Positions 27,742 through 36,007 of a stretch of DNA of 64,000 bases are shown here, piece after piece. The position numbers and the translations under genes are program-made. Origin of the DNA: Collinsella sp. (GTDB taxonomy: Bacteria > Actinomycetota > Coriobacteriia > Coriobacteriales > Coriobacteriaceae); contig JAHYYJ010000001.1 in NCBI GenBank assembly GCA_019425015.1, positions 107,718 through 171,717 of the forward strand, read 5' to 3'. Positions within the stretch are counted from its first letter, which is position 1. Each line of letters begins with the position of its first letter. Under the pieces are notes generated by a model, which searched no databases, was not told the origin of the DNA, and was given only the letters and a program-made list of their open reading frames with translations.

Positions 27742-29046
27742 CTACTGGTTGTCAGCAGCCGAGAAATCCATATCAAGCGAAGAAACGGCCCAGCCGATAT
27801 GGTTGTCGGAGCGCACGAATTTGACGGTGTACTCCTGCTCGCCGCCCTTGGACAGCGATGCCCTCACCTTGGCGGTCGTCTCGGTCATGGACTGATCCAT
27901 GCCCTCGACGGACACGGTGGCACCCTGCGGAATCGAGGAGATGATCATCGACTTAGCGTCCTCGGACAGGCTCGAGGCCAGGCAAGACTCGGCCTTTGCG
28001 GCGTCACCGTCGCCGGCAGCCTGGAACAGATCGGTAACGACAGACTCCTGAGACGGGAAGCCAAAGCCGCGCGTGTAGGCAAAGCCCAGACCGCCCGCGG
28101 CGATCAAAATAAGCAGAAGCAGCACGATGAAGACTTTGAGACCCGTATGGCGATGGCGACGACGGACCTTGGCCTGCTTGCGATCCTGACGGTCCTGCTG
28201 GACCATCTCGGACTCGGACAGCGTAAAGAAGCCGGTGTCCGAGGGATCAGGCATAAACTGACCGGTCGCGCCCGTAGGATCGAGCGGATCGACGGCAGGA
28301 GCGTCCATCGCGGGCGCCGGAGCCGTGGCCATAGCCGTCTGGGCAGACAGCGCGGCAAGCGAATCCTGCACGCGGGCAAGCTCATCGGCCTGCTCGGAGG
28401 TGAGCTGGTAGATGCCATCGGCAGTAGCGGCATTAAAGGCGTCGAGTGCGTCGGAGGGACGGCCGGCGGCAGAAAGCGCCTGACCCATGCCGGCGTTGAG
28501 CGCACGCGTATCGTCGCGGGGGCCGGCAAAGTCGATAGCCGTGCGGTAAGTCTCCACGGCATCCGCCGGACGGCCGAGCTTAATGAAGCAACGACCGAGC
28601 TCGCCGAGTGCGGCGGCAGGAGCCGGATTGGCACCGTCGATGGCAGCCTGACGGAAGGCGGTTCCCGCGTTGGCATAGTCGCCCGACTGGAACAGCGCAT
28701 TGCCCAGGCCCAGATAGGCCTTGAACGGCGTGGCATAGGAAGCATCCTGCGTAGCGGCAGAGAAAGCCTGAGCGGCCGTCGTGTAGTCGCCCACGGCGGC
28801 GAGCGCCTTGCCGCGGTTGGTGAGCAGCGCGCCGCGCTTGCCGTAGGTACCGTCGTTGAGGGCGGCGGCATAGGCCTCGGCGGCCTCGGCATACATGCCC
28901 AGGTGCATCAAGGCGTTGCCACGAAGGTGATCGGCCTCGCCCATAATCTCATCGGGAGTCTTTGCCGCCCCAAGCATCTGGGCTGCAGCAGAAAAATCAC
29001 CCGCGCGGTAAGCGGCGCGGCCCTGTTGGATCAGCTGGCTATTCAA
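27742..29046 (-). CDS. TPR-repeat protein with central membrane helix
   Basis: No named family recognised. Residues ~1-210 form tandem tetratricopeptide-like repeats (RAAYRAGDFSAAAQMLGAAK, LRGNALMHLGMYAEAAEAYA, LGNALFQSGDYANAGTAFRQ), a protein-binding scaffold. A proline/alanine-rich linker and a basic stretch (KQAKVRRRHRHTGLK, about 285-300) precede one membrane helix (VFIVLLLLILIAAGGLGFAY). The last ~110 residues are a small extracytoplasmic domain of unknown fold (VVTDLFQAAGDGDAAKAESC onward). Topology by the positive-inside rule: TPR inside, small domain outside. TTG start at 29046 after AAAGGGG. It follows the cyclophilin gene by 11 bp. Inference: couples cytoplasmic partners to the envelope. 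Confidence 0.75.
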   Translation of the reverse strand: MNSQLIQQGRAAYRAGDFSAAAQMLGAAKTPDEIMGEADHLRGNALMHLGMYAEAAEAYAAALNDGTYGKRGALLTNRGKALAAVGDYTTAAQAFSAATQDASYATPFKAYLGLGNALFQSGDYANAGTAFRQAAIDGANPAPAAALGELGRCFIKLGRPADAVETYRTAIDFAGPRDDTRALNAGMGQALSAAGRPSDALDAFNAATADGIYQLTSEQADELARVQDSLAALSAQTAMATAPAPAMDAPAVDPLDPTGATGQFMPDPSDTGFFTLSESEMVQQDRQDRKQAKVRRRHRHTGLKVFIVLLLLILIAAGGLGFAYTRGFGFPSQESVVTDLFQAAGDGDAAKAESCLASSLSEDAKSMIISSIPQGATVSVEGMDQSMTETTAKVRASLSKGGEQEYTVKFVRSDNHIGWAVSSLDMDFSAADNQ

Positions 29047-29057
29047 GGAAGTCCCCT

Positions 29058-29600
29058 TTACTCGTGAACGATCTCGACATGGACGATCTCGTCGCCGGCA
29101 CGCAGCTGCGAAATCACATCGAGACCCTCGACCGTGGTACCAAAGACGGTGTAACCAGAATCGAGGTTATGCTGGGCACCCAGGCAGAAGTAGAACTGCG
29201 AACCCGCGGAATCGGGATCCATGGAGCGTGCCATGGCAAGGGCGCCATCGACATGGCTGTTGCGCGGATTGGTGGCAAACTCGCCCTTGATGCAGTAGCC
29301 GGGGCCACCGGTACCGGGCAAGCCGTCGGGGCCCTCAAGACCGGCAGCGACGTCGGCGCCGGACATGTCGCGGGTATTGGGGTCGCCGCCCTGGATAACA
29401 AAACCGGGCACATAGCGATGGAACTTAAGGCCATCATAGAAGCCCATCGTGGAAAGCTCGCAGAAGTTCGCGACATGAATGGGAGCGCCCTCGCCGTCAA
29501 ACTTGACCTTGATGGTACCCTTCGACGTCTCGATTACAGCGCACTCGTCGCCGGCAAGCTGATACTCGGGCGTGTAGAGCTCTTTCTTAAAACCAAACAT
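29058..29600 (-). CDS. Cyclophilin-type peptidyl-prolyl isomerase
   Basis: Catalyses cis-trans isomerisation of prolyl bonds. It has no signal peptide, so it acts in the cytoplasm. The 180 residues show a cyclophilin core: VIETSKGTIKVKFDGEGAPI, FYDGLKFHRYVPGFVIQGGD with the catalytic Arg after FH, and AGSQFYFCLGAQHNLDSGYT. The conserved Trp of cyclosporin-sensitive forms is replaced here (HNLDSGY). The ATG follows GAGGAAGGAACCAC. Upstream lies a good promoter; downstream the TPR gene follows at 11 bp. Confidence 0.95.
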   Translation of the reverse strand: MFGFKKELYTPEYQLAGDECAVIETSKGTIKVKFDGEGAPIHVANFCELSTMGFYDGLKFHRYVPGFVIQGGDPNTRDMSGADVAAGLEGPDGLPGTGGPGYCIKGEFATNPRNSHVDGALAMARSMDPDSAGSQFYFCLGAQHNLDSGYTVFGTTVEGLDVISQLRAGDEIVHVEIVHE

Positions 29601-29639
29601 GTGGTTCCTTCCTCGTGCGTTTAAAGCATATTTGTACGA

Positions 29640-29669
29640 ATTGTAGCAATAAGCACGGGCTTACATCAA
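29640..29669 (-). promoter_or_regulatory. Promoter of the cyclophilin-TPR unit
   Basis: Minus strand TTGATG (29664-29669), 18-bp spacer, TACAAT (29640-29645), about 40 bp before the cyclophilin start codon. Confidence 0.65.
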
Positions 29670-29707
29670 TTGCGCACGTAGGTTATGCCGACTATGGCGA
29701 ACTAATT

Positions 29708-30850
29708 TTAGGAACGCTGCTGCGGCTTCCAGGAACCCACATTGGCATCGTACTGGTTCAGCGCGCTGTTGCCACCCTGCGCGATGGGCGCCAGGATCTC
29801 GCTTTGGTGGGAACTCATCGACTCGCCATCGGGAATGGCCAGCGAGATATCCCAGCTCTGGCAGATCACGTCAACGCGCTCATACATCCACTCGGCAAGC
29901 TGCTTTAAGTGGGCGATGTCATCCGCATAGACCGTATCGTCCTGGTACTTAAGGTTGTTGAGCTCATCTTGCGTCTTTTTGATCTGGTCGCGCAGGGCGT
30001 AGGCACTCTGCGACAGCTCCTGACGGGTGGACAGCGGCGTTCGGAGATAGCCGTTGTTAAAGGAATCGATGACCTCGCCGATCTGGTCCTCGTCAGCGTA
30101 GGACACGATGGTCTGATACAGACCGTCAAGCCTGGTATAGAGTTGATCATCGGTGAGCACGGTTTCTTCCTGGACCACCTCCGCAGAATCGTCCTGCTTG
30201 GTATCGTCCTCAGTGGCCTCGCCCTTTTGGCGCGTGGGGAAGGTGGTCTGTGCAGCTTGGCCAAACTGGTCGTAGAAGCCGGGCATAACACCCATGGGAT
30301 CGGTCGTCACGAACCAATAGGCACCGCCGCAAACGACGGCAAGGACCGCGATTACGATAAGCGGCTTGGGAATATGACGCTTGTGCTTGTGATAGGCGTC
30401 CTCGTCGGGGTGCACCTTGCGCTTGGGTTTTTGAGCATCGTCATGCAGGGAAACGGGCATGGGAATATCGACCTTGGGGATACCGAAATCCTTATCGAAA
30501 GCTGGCAGCACGCAGGTCTCATTGGGGTCGGCGGCGTCCGAAAGCACCGCAGCGGCAGAGGCCGGCGCATGCGGCACCTCGGTATCGATCTGCTCTTGCG
30601 TTAGGCGCGGAAAGCCCGCCGTGCGGCCCGCTGCCAGGTCGGATGCGGCCGCGTCCTCGGAGAGGATACCCGGAGCGGGGCGTCCGCATTTGGGGCACGT
30701 ACGATCATGCGGAGAAAGACGGGCACCGCAGCCCTCACAGAACACGAACTCGGTGTGCTCGGGACCATCGCCCGGACCCACATAGGCGTTGCAGTAGGGG
30801 CAGAACGAGGCGCCGTCCTCGATGGTCTTAAGGCAATGCGGACAGATCAC
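29708..30850 (-). CDS. Double zinc-ribbon membrane protein
   Basis: Start GTG at 30850 with AAGAGG upstream; the frame also opens 10 codons earlier at a TTG without a site. Residues ~1-55 carry two zinc ribbons: CPHCLKTIEDGASFCPYC and CEGCGARLSPHDRTCPKC. A long polar linker with a basic patch (KPKRKVHPDEDAYHKHKRHI) leads to one membrane helix at about 175-195 (PLIVIAVLAVVCGGAYWFVT). The outside part is helical (QELSQSAYALRDQIKKTQDE) and probably coiled coil. No function is known to me. The layout (cytoplasmic metal-ribbon, single helix, outer helical domain) suggests a sensor or scaffold. It sits between the P-type ATPase and the cyclophilin on the same strand, at distances that leave co-transcription open. 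Confidence 0.75.
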   Translation of the reverse strand: MICPHCLKTIEDGASFCPYCNAYVGPGDGPEHTEFVFCEGCGARLSPHDRTCPKCGRPAPGILSEDAAASDLAAGRTAGFPRLTQEQIDTEVPHAPASAAAVLSDAADPNETCVLPAFDKDFGIPKVDIPMPVSLHDDAQKPKRKVHPDEDAYHKHKRHIPKPLIVIAVLAVVCGGAYWFVTTDPMGVMPGFYDQFGQAAQTTFPTRQKGEATEDDTKQDDSAEVVQEETVLTDDQLYTRLDGLYQTIVSYADEDQIGEVIDSFNNGYLRTPLSTRQELSQSAYALRDQIKKTQDELNNLKYQDDTVYADDIAHLKQLAEWMYERVDVICQSWDISLAIPDGESMSSHQSEILAPIAQGGNSALNQYDANVGSWKPQQRS

Positions 30851-30953
30851 GGCATCCTCTTTTCGAAGCAATTCAAACAATCGAGGTTAGAGCATAACAT
30901 CGCCAAGGCCCCACAGGAGCAAGGCACCAATTCAACATCGCCAGGGCGCGTAG

Positions 30954-33671
30954 TTACTTCTTCTTTTTGCTCGGCATCGAGACTTTGATGCCTTGGGCGG
31001 ACTTGGTTACGCGGGAGCGCTTGACTCCGGTACTCTTCTTTTTCTTGGGCTGGGCCTGGGCCACGCCCTCGAGTGCGCGGGCCTCGGCCTCACGAACGGT
31101 GCGAGCTTCGCGGCGCTGCGCCATGTCGGCGGCGACGCGCTTGGCAAAACGCTCGGCCGTCGAACCCGTCGAGCTCACCTTGCCGCCACCGCGACCCAAG
31201 CGGACGCGCACACCGCGGCCAAAACCAGTTGCGGCATGACGACGACGCGGCTTGAGCGAATCCATCATCGTGGCGAGCTTAAAGAACACCGAGCAGGTGA
31301 TGACCACGATGACAGCCAAGATAACCATCTGGCCCATCGACAGGTTGGCAATAGACAGCAGCTTCGGGAATCCGATAACGCCCGTCAGGATGCCGGCAAC
31401 TACAAACACAAAGAGCGCCACACGTAGGGGCGTGAGGGGCTGCGAGATACGCCAGATCAGGCTGACACTCGCCGCGCACGACGTAAGTAGGCACATCGTA
31501 GACAGCGTGAGCTGGTTAAAGCCGAACACGCGCGCCACAAAGATATCGAGCGCCGCGGCCAAAATGACCGCAAGCGACGCCGGCAGTGCCCGCTTGAGCA
31601 CGTTCGTCAGGAACGACCCCTTCACGCGAGCATTGTTGGGCTCCAGGCCCAACACAAAGCCCGGCGCGCCAATGCAGAAGAAGTTGATGAGCGTCATCTG
31701 AATCGGCTCGAAAGGGTACGGCGGCAGTGCGATGCACAGCGCCGCCAGGCCCATCGAGAACAGCGTCTTAGTCAGGAACAGCGAAGCCGAACGCTGCAGG
31801 TTGTTGATGGAGCGACGGCCCTCGGCCACCACGGCGGGCATCGAGGCAAAGTCGTTGTCGACGAGCACGATCTCGGCCACGTTACGCGCGGCATCGGAGC
31901 CGGCCGCCATGGCCACGGAGCAGTCGGCCTCCTTGAGCGCCAGCACGTCGTTGACGCCGTCGCCTGTCATGGCCACGGTGTGCTCGCGGCGCTTGAGCGC
32001 CTGCACGAGCTCGCGCTTCTGCTGCGGGGTCACACGACCAAAGACATGGTAGCGGTCCACTGCGGCATCGAGCTTGGCCGGCGTATCGAGCGTCGTGGCG
32101 TCCACATAAGCGTCCGCCCCCGGCACGCCCACCACGCGCGCGATCGACGACACCGTACGCGGGTCGTCGCCACTGATCACGTTGAGAGTCACGCCCTGCT
32201 CGTTAAAGTAGCCGATGGTCTCGGCCGCCGAGGTACGGATCTCGTCGCGTATGGTCACAAAGCCCACGGGCTCGGCCTCGCCCACCATATCGCCATCGGG
32301 CGTAAAGCCGTCAACGCGCGCCACCACGAGCACGCGGCAGGTATCGGCAAGCTCGGCGACACGGTTCTCGACCTGGGCAAACGCACGATCAGAGAGCACA
32401 AACTGCGCCGCACCCATCACATATGAGCCCTGTGCAAACGACGCGCCGCTCCACTTTTTGGAAGACGAGAACGGAATGACCGACAGCGGCTCGGACACCT
32501 CGACCGGACGGTCGGCGTAATAGTTGAGCAGCGCCTGACAGGTCTCGTTGGCATCGGCCGAGGTCGCACGTGCGACGTTAGCCAGCGCAAAATCGAGCAC
32601 CGTGGTATCGACGGGAACGGCGGCGTCGCCCTCCCCCGCACCCATACCCTCGACCGGCAGCGGATAGGTACCCTCGACCTCCATGCGGCCCGACGTGATG
32701 GTGCCCGTCTTGTCCAGGCACAGCACGTCGACGCGCGCGAGCGTCTCAATGCAGTAGAGCTGCTGCGCGAGTACCTTGCGGCGGGCCAGGCGCACCGTGG
32801 CGATGGCGAGCACCGACGAGGTCAGCAGCACCAGGCCTTGCGGGATCATGCCCAGCAGGGCGCCCACCGTGGACAGCAGCGCCGACGAAGGCACATGACC
32901 AGCCAACAGCTCGGAGAAGCACCACGAAAGCGCGCTATTGCCTGGGGTTCCCGCGGCATCCCACAGCTCGCTCACGCTCGAGGCAAACAACGCCAAACCG
33001 AGCGGGATCATGATGATGCTCGCAAAGCGCACGATGGCGTTAAGCGCGTTCATGATCTCGGAATTGACCTTTTTGACGTACTTGGCCTCGTTATTAATTA
33101 TGGCCACGTAGTTGTCGGCGCCGACATGGATCACGCGGGCGCGCAGCAGACCCGAGTCGATAAAGCTGCCGCTCATGAGCTCGGAACCGGGCTGTTTCTT
33201 AATAAGATCGCTCTCGCCCGTCAGCAGGCTCTCGTTCACGAGCGCCTCGCCCGAAACCACCACGGCGTCAGCGGGGATCTGGTCGCCGCGCCCCAGGCGG
33301 ATGATGTCGTCGAGCACGATCTGGTCCAGGTCGAGCTCCACCTCGGAGCCGTCGCGCACCGCGATGGCCTTCTTGGAGGTCAGCAGCGTGAGCTTATCGA
33401 CCATCTTCTTGGAACGCATGGACTGAATGACGCCAATAGCGGTATTGAGGAACACCACGAACAGGAACGTCAGATTCTTAAACGAACCGGTCAAAATGAC
33501 CAGGAACGCCAAGATCACGTTGATCAAATTGAACAGCGTGCAGAGGTTCTCGATGATGAGCTCTTTGACCGACTTGGTCTTGAGCTCCATGTTGCGGTTG
33601 ATCTTACCGGCGGCGATGCGCTCCTCGACCTCGGCGGTCGAGAGTCCGCGCTCGATATCCGTTGCTGCCAT
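30954..33671 (-). CDS. P-type cation-transporting ATPase with long basic C-terminal tail
   Basis: ATP-driven cation pump of the inner membrane. Motifs in order: actuator loop ESLLTGESDLIKK, TM4 motif LLGMIPQGLVLLTSS, phosphorylation site LCLDKTGTITSGRM, hinge VAMTGDGVNDVLALKEADCS. There are no N-terminal metal-binding Cys motifs, so it is not a copper or zinc exporter. The IPQGL in TM4 recalls the CtpE-type calcium group, but the ion is not settled. About ten membrane segments end near residue 810. The last ~95 residues are very basic (KPRRRHAATGFGRGVRVRLG ... KKKKSTGVKRSRVT ... MPSKKKK) and unlike the usual family end. The exact start is uncertain; ATG codons lie at 33683 and 33671. Confidence 0.88.
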   Translation of the reverse strand: MAATDIERGLSTAEVEERIAAGKINRNMELKTKSVKELIIENLCTLFNLINVILAFLVILTGSFKNLTFLFVVFLNTAIGVIQSMRSKKMVDKLTLLTSKKAIAVRDGSEVELDLDQIVLDDIIRLGRGDQIPADAVVVSGEALVNESLLTGESDLIKKQPGSELMSGSFIDSGLLRARVIHVGADNYVAIINNEAKYVKKVNSEIMNALNAIVRFASIIMIPLGLALFASSVSELWDAAGTPGNSALSWCFSELLAGHVPSSALLSTVGALLGMIPQGLVLLTSSVLAIATVRLARRKVLAQQLYCIETLARVDVLCLDKTGTITSGRMEVEGTYPLPVEGMGAGEGDAAVPVDTTVLDFALANVARATSADANETCQALLNYYADRPVEVSEPLSVIPFSSSKKWSGASFAQGSYVMGAAQFVLSDRAFAQVENRVAELADTCRVLVVARVDGFTPDGDMVGEAEPVGFVTIRDEIRTSAAETIGYFNEQGVTLNVISGDDPRTVSSIARVVGVPGADAYVDATTLDTPAKLDAAVDRYHVFGRVTPQQKRELVQALKRREHTVAMTGDGVNDVLALKEADCSVAMAAGSDAARNVAEIVLVDNDFASMPAVVAEGRRSINNLQRSASLFLTKTLFSMGLAALCIALPPYPFEPIQMTLINFFCIGAPGFVLGLEPNNARVKGSFLTNVLKRALPASLAVILAAALDIFVARVFGFNQLTLSTMCLLTSCAASVSLIWRISQPLTPLRVALFVFVVAGILTGVIGFPKLLSIANLSMGQMVILAVIVVITCSVFFKLATMMDSLKPRRRHAATGFGRGVRVRLGRGGGKVSSTGSTAERFAKRVAADMAQRREARTVREAEARALEGVAQAQPKKKKSTGVKRSRVTKSAQGIKVSMPSKKKK

Positions 33672-33747
33672 ACCACGTCCCATCACGTCGCGTCGGTATA
33701 AGAAAAACCGCCCGGACCATGCGAGGTTCGGACGGTCTCACGTTCGA

Positions 33748-33824
33748 TGGTGCCCCATGTTGGATTCGAACCAACGGCCTTCTGCTCCGGAGGCAGACGC
33801 TCTAATCCCCTGAGCTAATAGGGC
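33748..33824 (-). tRNA. tRNA-Arg (anticodon CCG)
   Basis: Complete cloverleaf of 77 nt with encoded CCA. The acceptor stem GCCCTAT pairs with ATGGGGC (one G-U), the D arm begins AGCTCAG, the anticodon loop is CTCCGGA giving anticodon CCG (codon CGG), and the T arm is GTTGG-TTCGAAT-CCAAC. Confidence 0.97.
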
Positions 33825-33835
33825 CAACGTCTGGC

Positions 33836-33865
33836 ATTATACCCAAGTACACCACGGGCTATCAA
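33836..33865 (-). promoter_or_regulatory. Promoter of tRNA-Arg(CCG)
   Basis: Minus strand TTGATA (33860-33865), 18-bp spacer, TATAAT (33836-33841), ending 12 bp before the mature tRNA 5' end. A near-consensus stable-RNA promoter. Confidence 0.8.
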
Positions 33866-33916
33866 AATAAAAGAAAAGCTTTGCAATTCCGAGGAAGACG
33901 CGGCTCAACGGCCCAC

Positions 33917-33946
33917 TTTAGAAGGCAAAAGCGAGTCAGATAGTAT
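33917..33946 (+). promoter_or_regulatory. Possible promoter of the aromatic operon
   Basis: TTTAGA (33917-33922), 18-bp spacer, TAGTAT (33941-33946); an overlapping TATAAA at 33944-33949 is an alternative -10. Transcription would begin near 33955, about 73 bases before the first gene. Confidence 0.45.
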
Positions 33947-33970
33947 AAACTCTCATGCACCATATGTACA

Positions 33971-33994
33971 CGGCTCGCGATGCGGGCCGTTTTT
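33971..33994 (+). promoter_or_regulatory. Terminator-like leader hairpin upstream of the aromatic operon, candidate attenuator
   Basis: Stem CGGCTCGC (33971-33978) with GCGGGCCG (33982-33989), three-base loop, then TTTTT (33990-33994). It lies downstream of the likely transcription start and 34 bp before the DAHP synthase start codon, so as a terminator it would block the whole operon unless relieved. A 20-codon frame (ATG 33955, TGA 34015-34017) passes through it with Tyr, Phe and Tyr codons; its translation is unproven and it has no ribosome site. Confidence 0.45.
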
Positions 33995-34027
33995 GCAAGG
34001 GTTATCCATCGAGGTGAGAGGCACACC

Positions 34028-35053
34028 ATGATTGCAATTTTAAAAGAGAGCGCCAGCGACGAGGCCGTCAGCCATATCGTCAGCTGGATTGAGAAAAAGG
34101 GCCTGAAGACCGATGTCTCGCGCGGCGAGAATGAGACGATCATCGGCCTGGTGGGCGATACGACCAAGATCGACCCATTCCTGCTCGAGTCCATGGATGT
34201 CGTCGAGCGCGTGCAGCGCGTTTCCGAGCCGTTCAAGCGCGCCAACCGCAAGTTCCACCCCGAGGACTCCGTCATCGACTGCGGCCACGGCGTCAAGATC
34301 GGCGGCGATCAGTTCCAGGTCATCGCCGGCCCGTGCTCCGTCGAGGGCGAGAACCTCATCCGCATCGCCCGCCGCGTGAAGGCCGCCGGTGCCACGATGC
34401 TGCGCGGCGGTGCCTACAAGCCCCGCACTTCCCCGTACGCCTACCAGGGCATGGGCCCCGCCGGTCTGGACCTGCTGTGCGAGGCGTCTGCCGAGCTCGA
34501 CATGCCGATCGTCACCGAGATCATGGACCCGCGCGACGTGCAGGTCTTCCTGGACAAGAAGATCGACGTCATGCAGATTGGCGCCCGCAACGCCCAGAAC
34601 TTCCCCCTGCTCAAGGAGGTCGGCAAGACGCAGACCCCGATTCTGCTCAAGCGCGGCATGTCCGGCACCGTCGACGAGCTGCTTATGGCAGCCGAGTACA
34701 TCATGAGCGAGGGCAACGACAACGTCATCCTGTGCGAGCGCGGCATCCGCACCTTCGAGACCCGCACCCGCAACACCTTCGACCTCAACGCCGTGCCGGT
34801 GCTGCACCACCTATCGCACCTGCCCGTCGTCGCCGACCCCAGCCACGCCACCGGTTACACCCGCTATGTTGAGCCCATGGCGCTCGCCGCGACCGCCTGC
34901 GGCGCCAACGGTCTGGAGATCGAGGTCCACGACGACCCGAGCCACGCTTGGTCCGACGGCGCTCAGGCCCTCACCCCCGACCAGTTCGACGACACCATGC
35001 GCCGCATCCGCGCCATCCGCGAGGTCGTCTGCCAAGAGACCGTTCAGGAGTAG
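34028..35053 (+). CDS. aroF: 3-deoxy-7-phosphoheptulonate (DAHP) synthase, type I-beta
   Basis: First step of the shikimate pathway: PEP + erythrose 4-phosphate to DAHP. The start ATG at 34028 follows AGAGG. Residues ~1-75 are a ferredoxin-like domain (MIAILKESASDEAVSHIVSW), which in the Thermotoga-type enzymes binds Tyr or Phe for feedback control. The barrel carries QVIAGPCSVEGENLIRIARR, LRGGAYKPRTSPYAYQG with the PEP-binding Lys/Arg, and TPILLKRGMSGTVDELLMAA. The 341 residues fit this subclass. It heads the eight-gene aromatic run, three bases before tyrA. The number-letter symbol follows common usage for this subclass. Confidence 0.97.
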   Translation: MIAILKESASDEAVSHIVSWIEKKGLKTDVSRGENETIIGLVGDTTKIDPFLLESMDVVERVQRVSEPFKRANRKFHPEDSVIDCGHGVKIGGDQFQVIAGPCSVEGENLIRIARRVKAAGATMLRGGAYKPRTSPYAYQGMGPAGLDLLCEASAELDMPIVTEIMDPRDVQVFLDKKIDVMQIGARNAQNFPLLKEVGKTQTPILLKRGMSGTVDELLMAAEYIMSEGNDNVILCERGIRTFETRTRNTFDLNAVPVLHHLSHLPVVADPSHATGYTRYVEPMALAATACGANGLEIEVHDDPSHAWSDGAQALTPDQFDDTMRRIRAIREVVCQETVQE

Positions 35054-35056
35054 CCC

Positions 35057-35971
35057 ATGGGTACGGTGAGAAACGCGCGCGTTAACCAGGGCGGCCCCAA
35101 GTGTGCCGGTATCGTGGGCTTGGGCCTCATCGGCGGCAGCTTTGCCCGCGGCTATGCGCAGGCGGGCGTCCGCGTGCTGGCCTGGGACCCCGATGACGAC
35201 GTCATGACGGCCGCCAGCATGGGCACCGTTGCCGGCGAGCTCAACGACGAGACGCTCGGCGAGTGCGACATCATCGTCCTGGCCTGCTACCCCGAGGCCT
35301 GCATCGAGTGGCTCGAGGCGCACGCCCAAGCGCTCGCCGACGCCACCGACACCGAGGCCATAATGGGTCCCGTGGTGATCGACACCGTGGGCGTCAAGGG
35401 CATCGTGTGCGAACGTGCCTTTGAGCTTGCCCGCGAGCACGGCTTTTACTTTGTGGGCGCGCACCCCATGGCGGGCACGCAGTACTCGGGCTACGCACAC
35501 TCCCGCGCCGACCTGTTCCAGGGCGCCCCGCTCGTGCTCGTGCCGCCCGCGGTGGACGACGCACTTAAGCTGGAGCTTTTGGGCCAGTTGCGCGAGATGG
35601 TGCGCCCCTTGGGCTTTGGCAAGTTCAGCGTGACCAGCGCCGCCGAGCACGACCGTGTCATCGCCTTCACGAGCCAGCTTGCGCACGTGGTATCCAACGC
35701 CTACGTCAAAAGCCCCACTGCCCAGGTCCACCACGGCTTTTCGGCCGGTAGCTACCGCGATCTCACCCGCGTGGCGCACCTCAATCCGCAGATGTGGTCC
35801 GAGCTCATGATCGACGACGCCGATGCGCTCGCCTTCGAGATCGACCATCTGATTGAATCGCTCGGCGCCTACAGCCGCGCCCTTAAGGAACGCGACCAGC
35901 GCTATCTGGAGAATCTCCTTGCCGAGGGCGACCGCATTAAGCGCGCACTCGACGACGAGGCCTCCCACTAG
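35057..35971 (+). CDS. tyrA: Prephenate dehydrogenase
   Basis: NAD(P)-dependent oxidative decarboxylation of prephenate towards tyrosine. The 304 residues begin the Rossmann fold with AGIVGLGLIGGSFARGYAQA. The catalytic region has FVGAHPMAGTQYSGYAHSRA, with the conserved His, and TSAAEHDRVIAFTSQLAHVV. It has no chorismate mutase fused at the N-terminus and no ACT domain at the C-terminus; mutase activity comes instead from pheA in the same operon. Prephenate versus arogenate preference cannot be told from sequence. Confidence 0.95.
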   Translation: MGTVRNARVNQGGPKCAGIVGLGLIGGSFARGYAQAGVRVLAWDPDDDVMTAASMGTVAGELNDETLGECDIIVLACYPEACIEWLEAHAQALADATDTEAIMGPVVIDTVGVKGIVCERAFELAREHGFYFVGAHPMAGTQYSGYAHSRADLFQGAPLVLVPPAVDDALKLELLGQLREMVRPLGFGKFSVTSAAEHDRVIAFTSQLAHVVSNAYVKSPTAQVHHGFSAGSYRDLTRVAHLNPQMWSELMIDDADALAFEIDHLIESLGAYSRALKERDQRYLENLLAEGDRIKRALDDEASH

Positions 35972-36007
35972 ACAACCCATCACGCCAGGTCGAAAGGACC
36001 GAAGCTT

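Noticed and set aside
33684..33747. Short plus-strand frame around the tRNA-Arg(CCG) gene
   Set aside because: It consists largely of the tRNA complement and the start of the ATPase gene.
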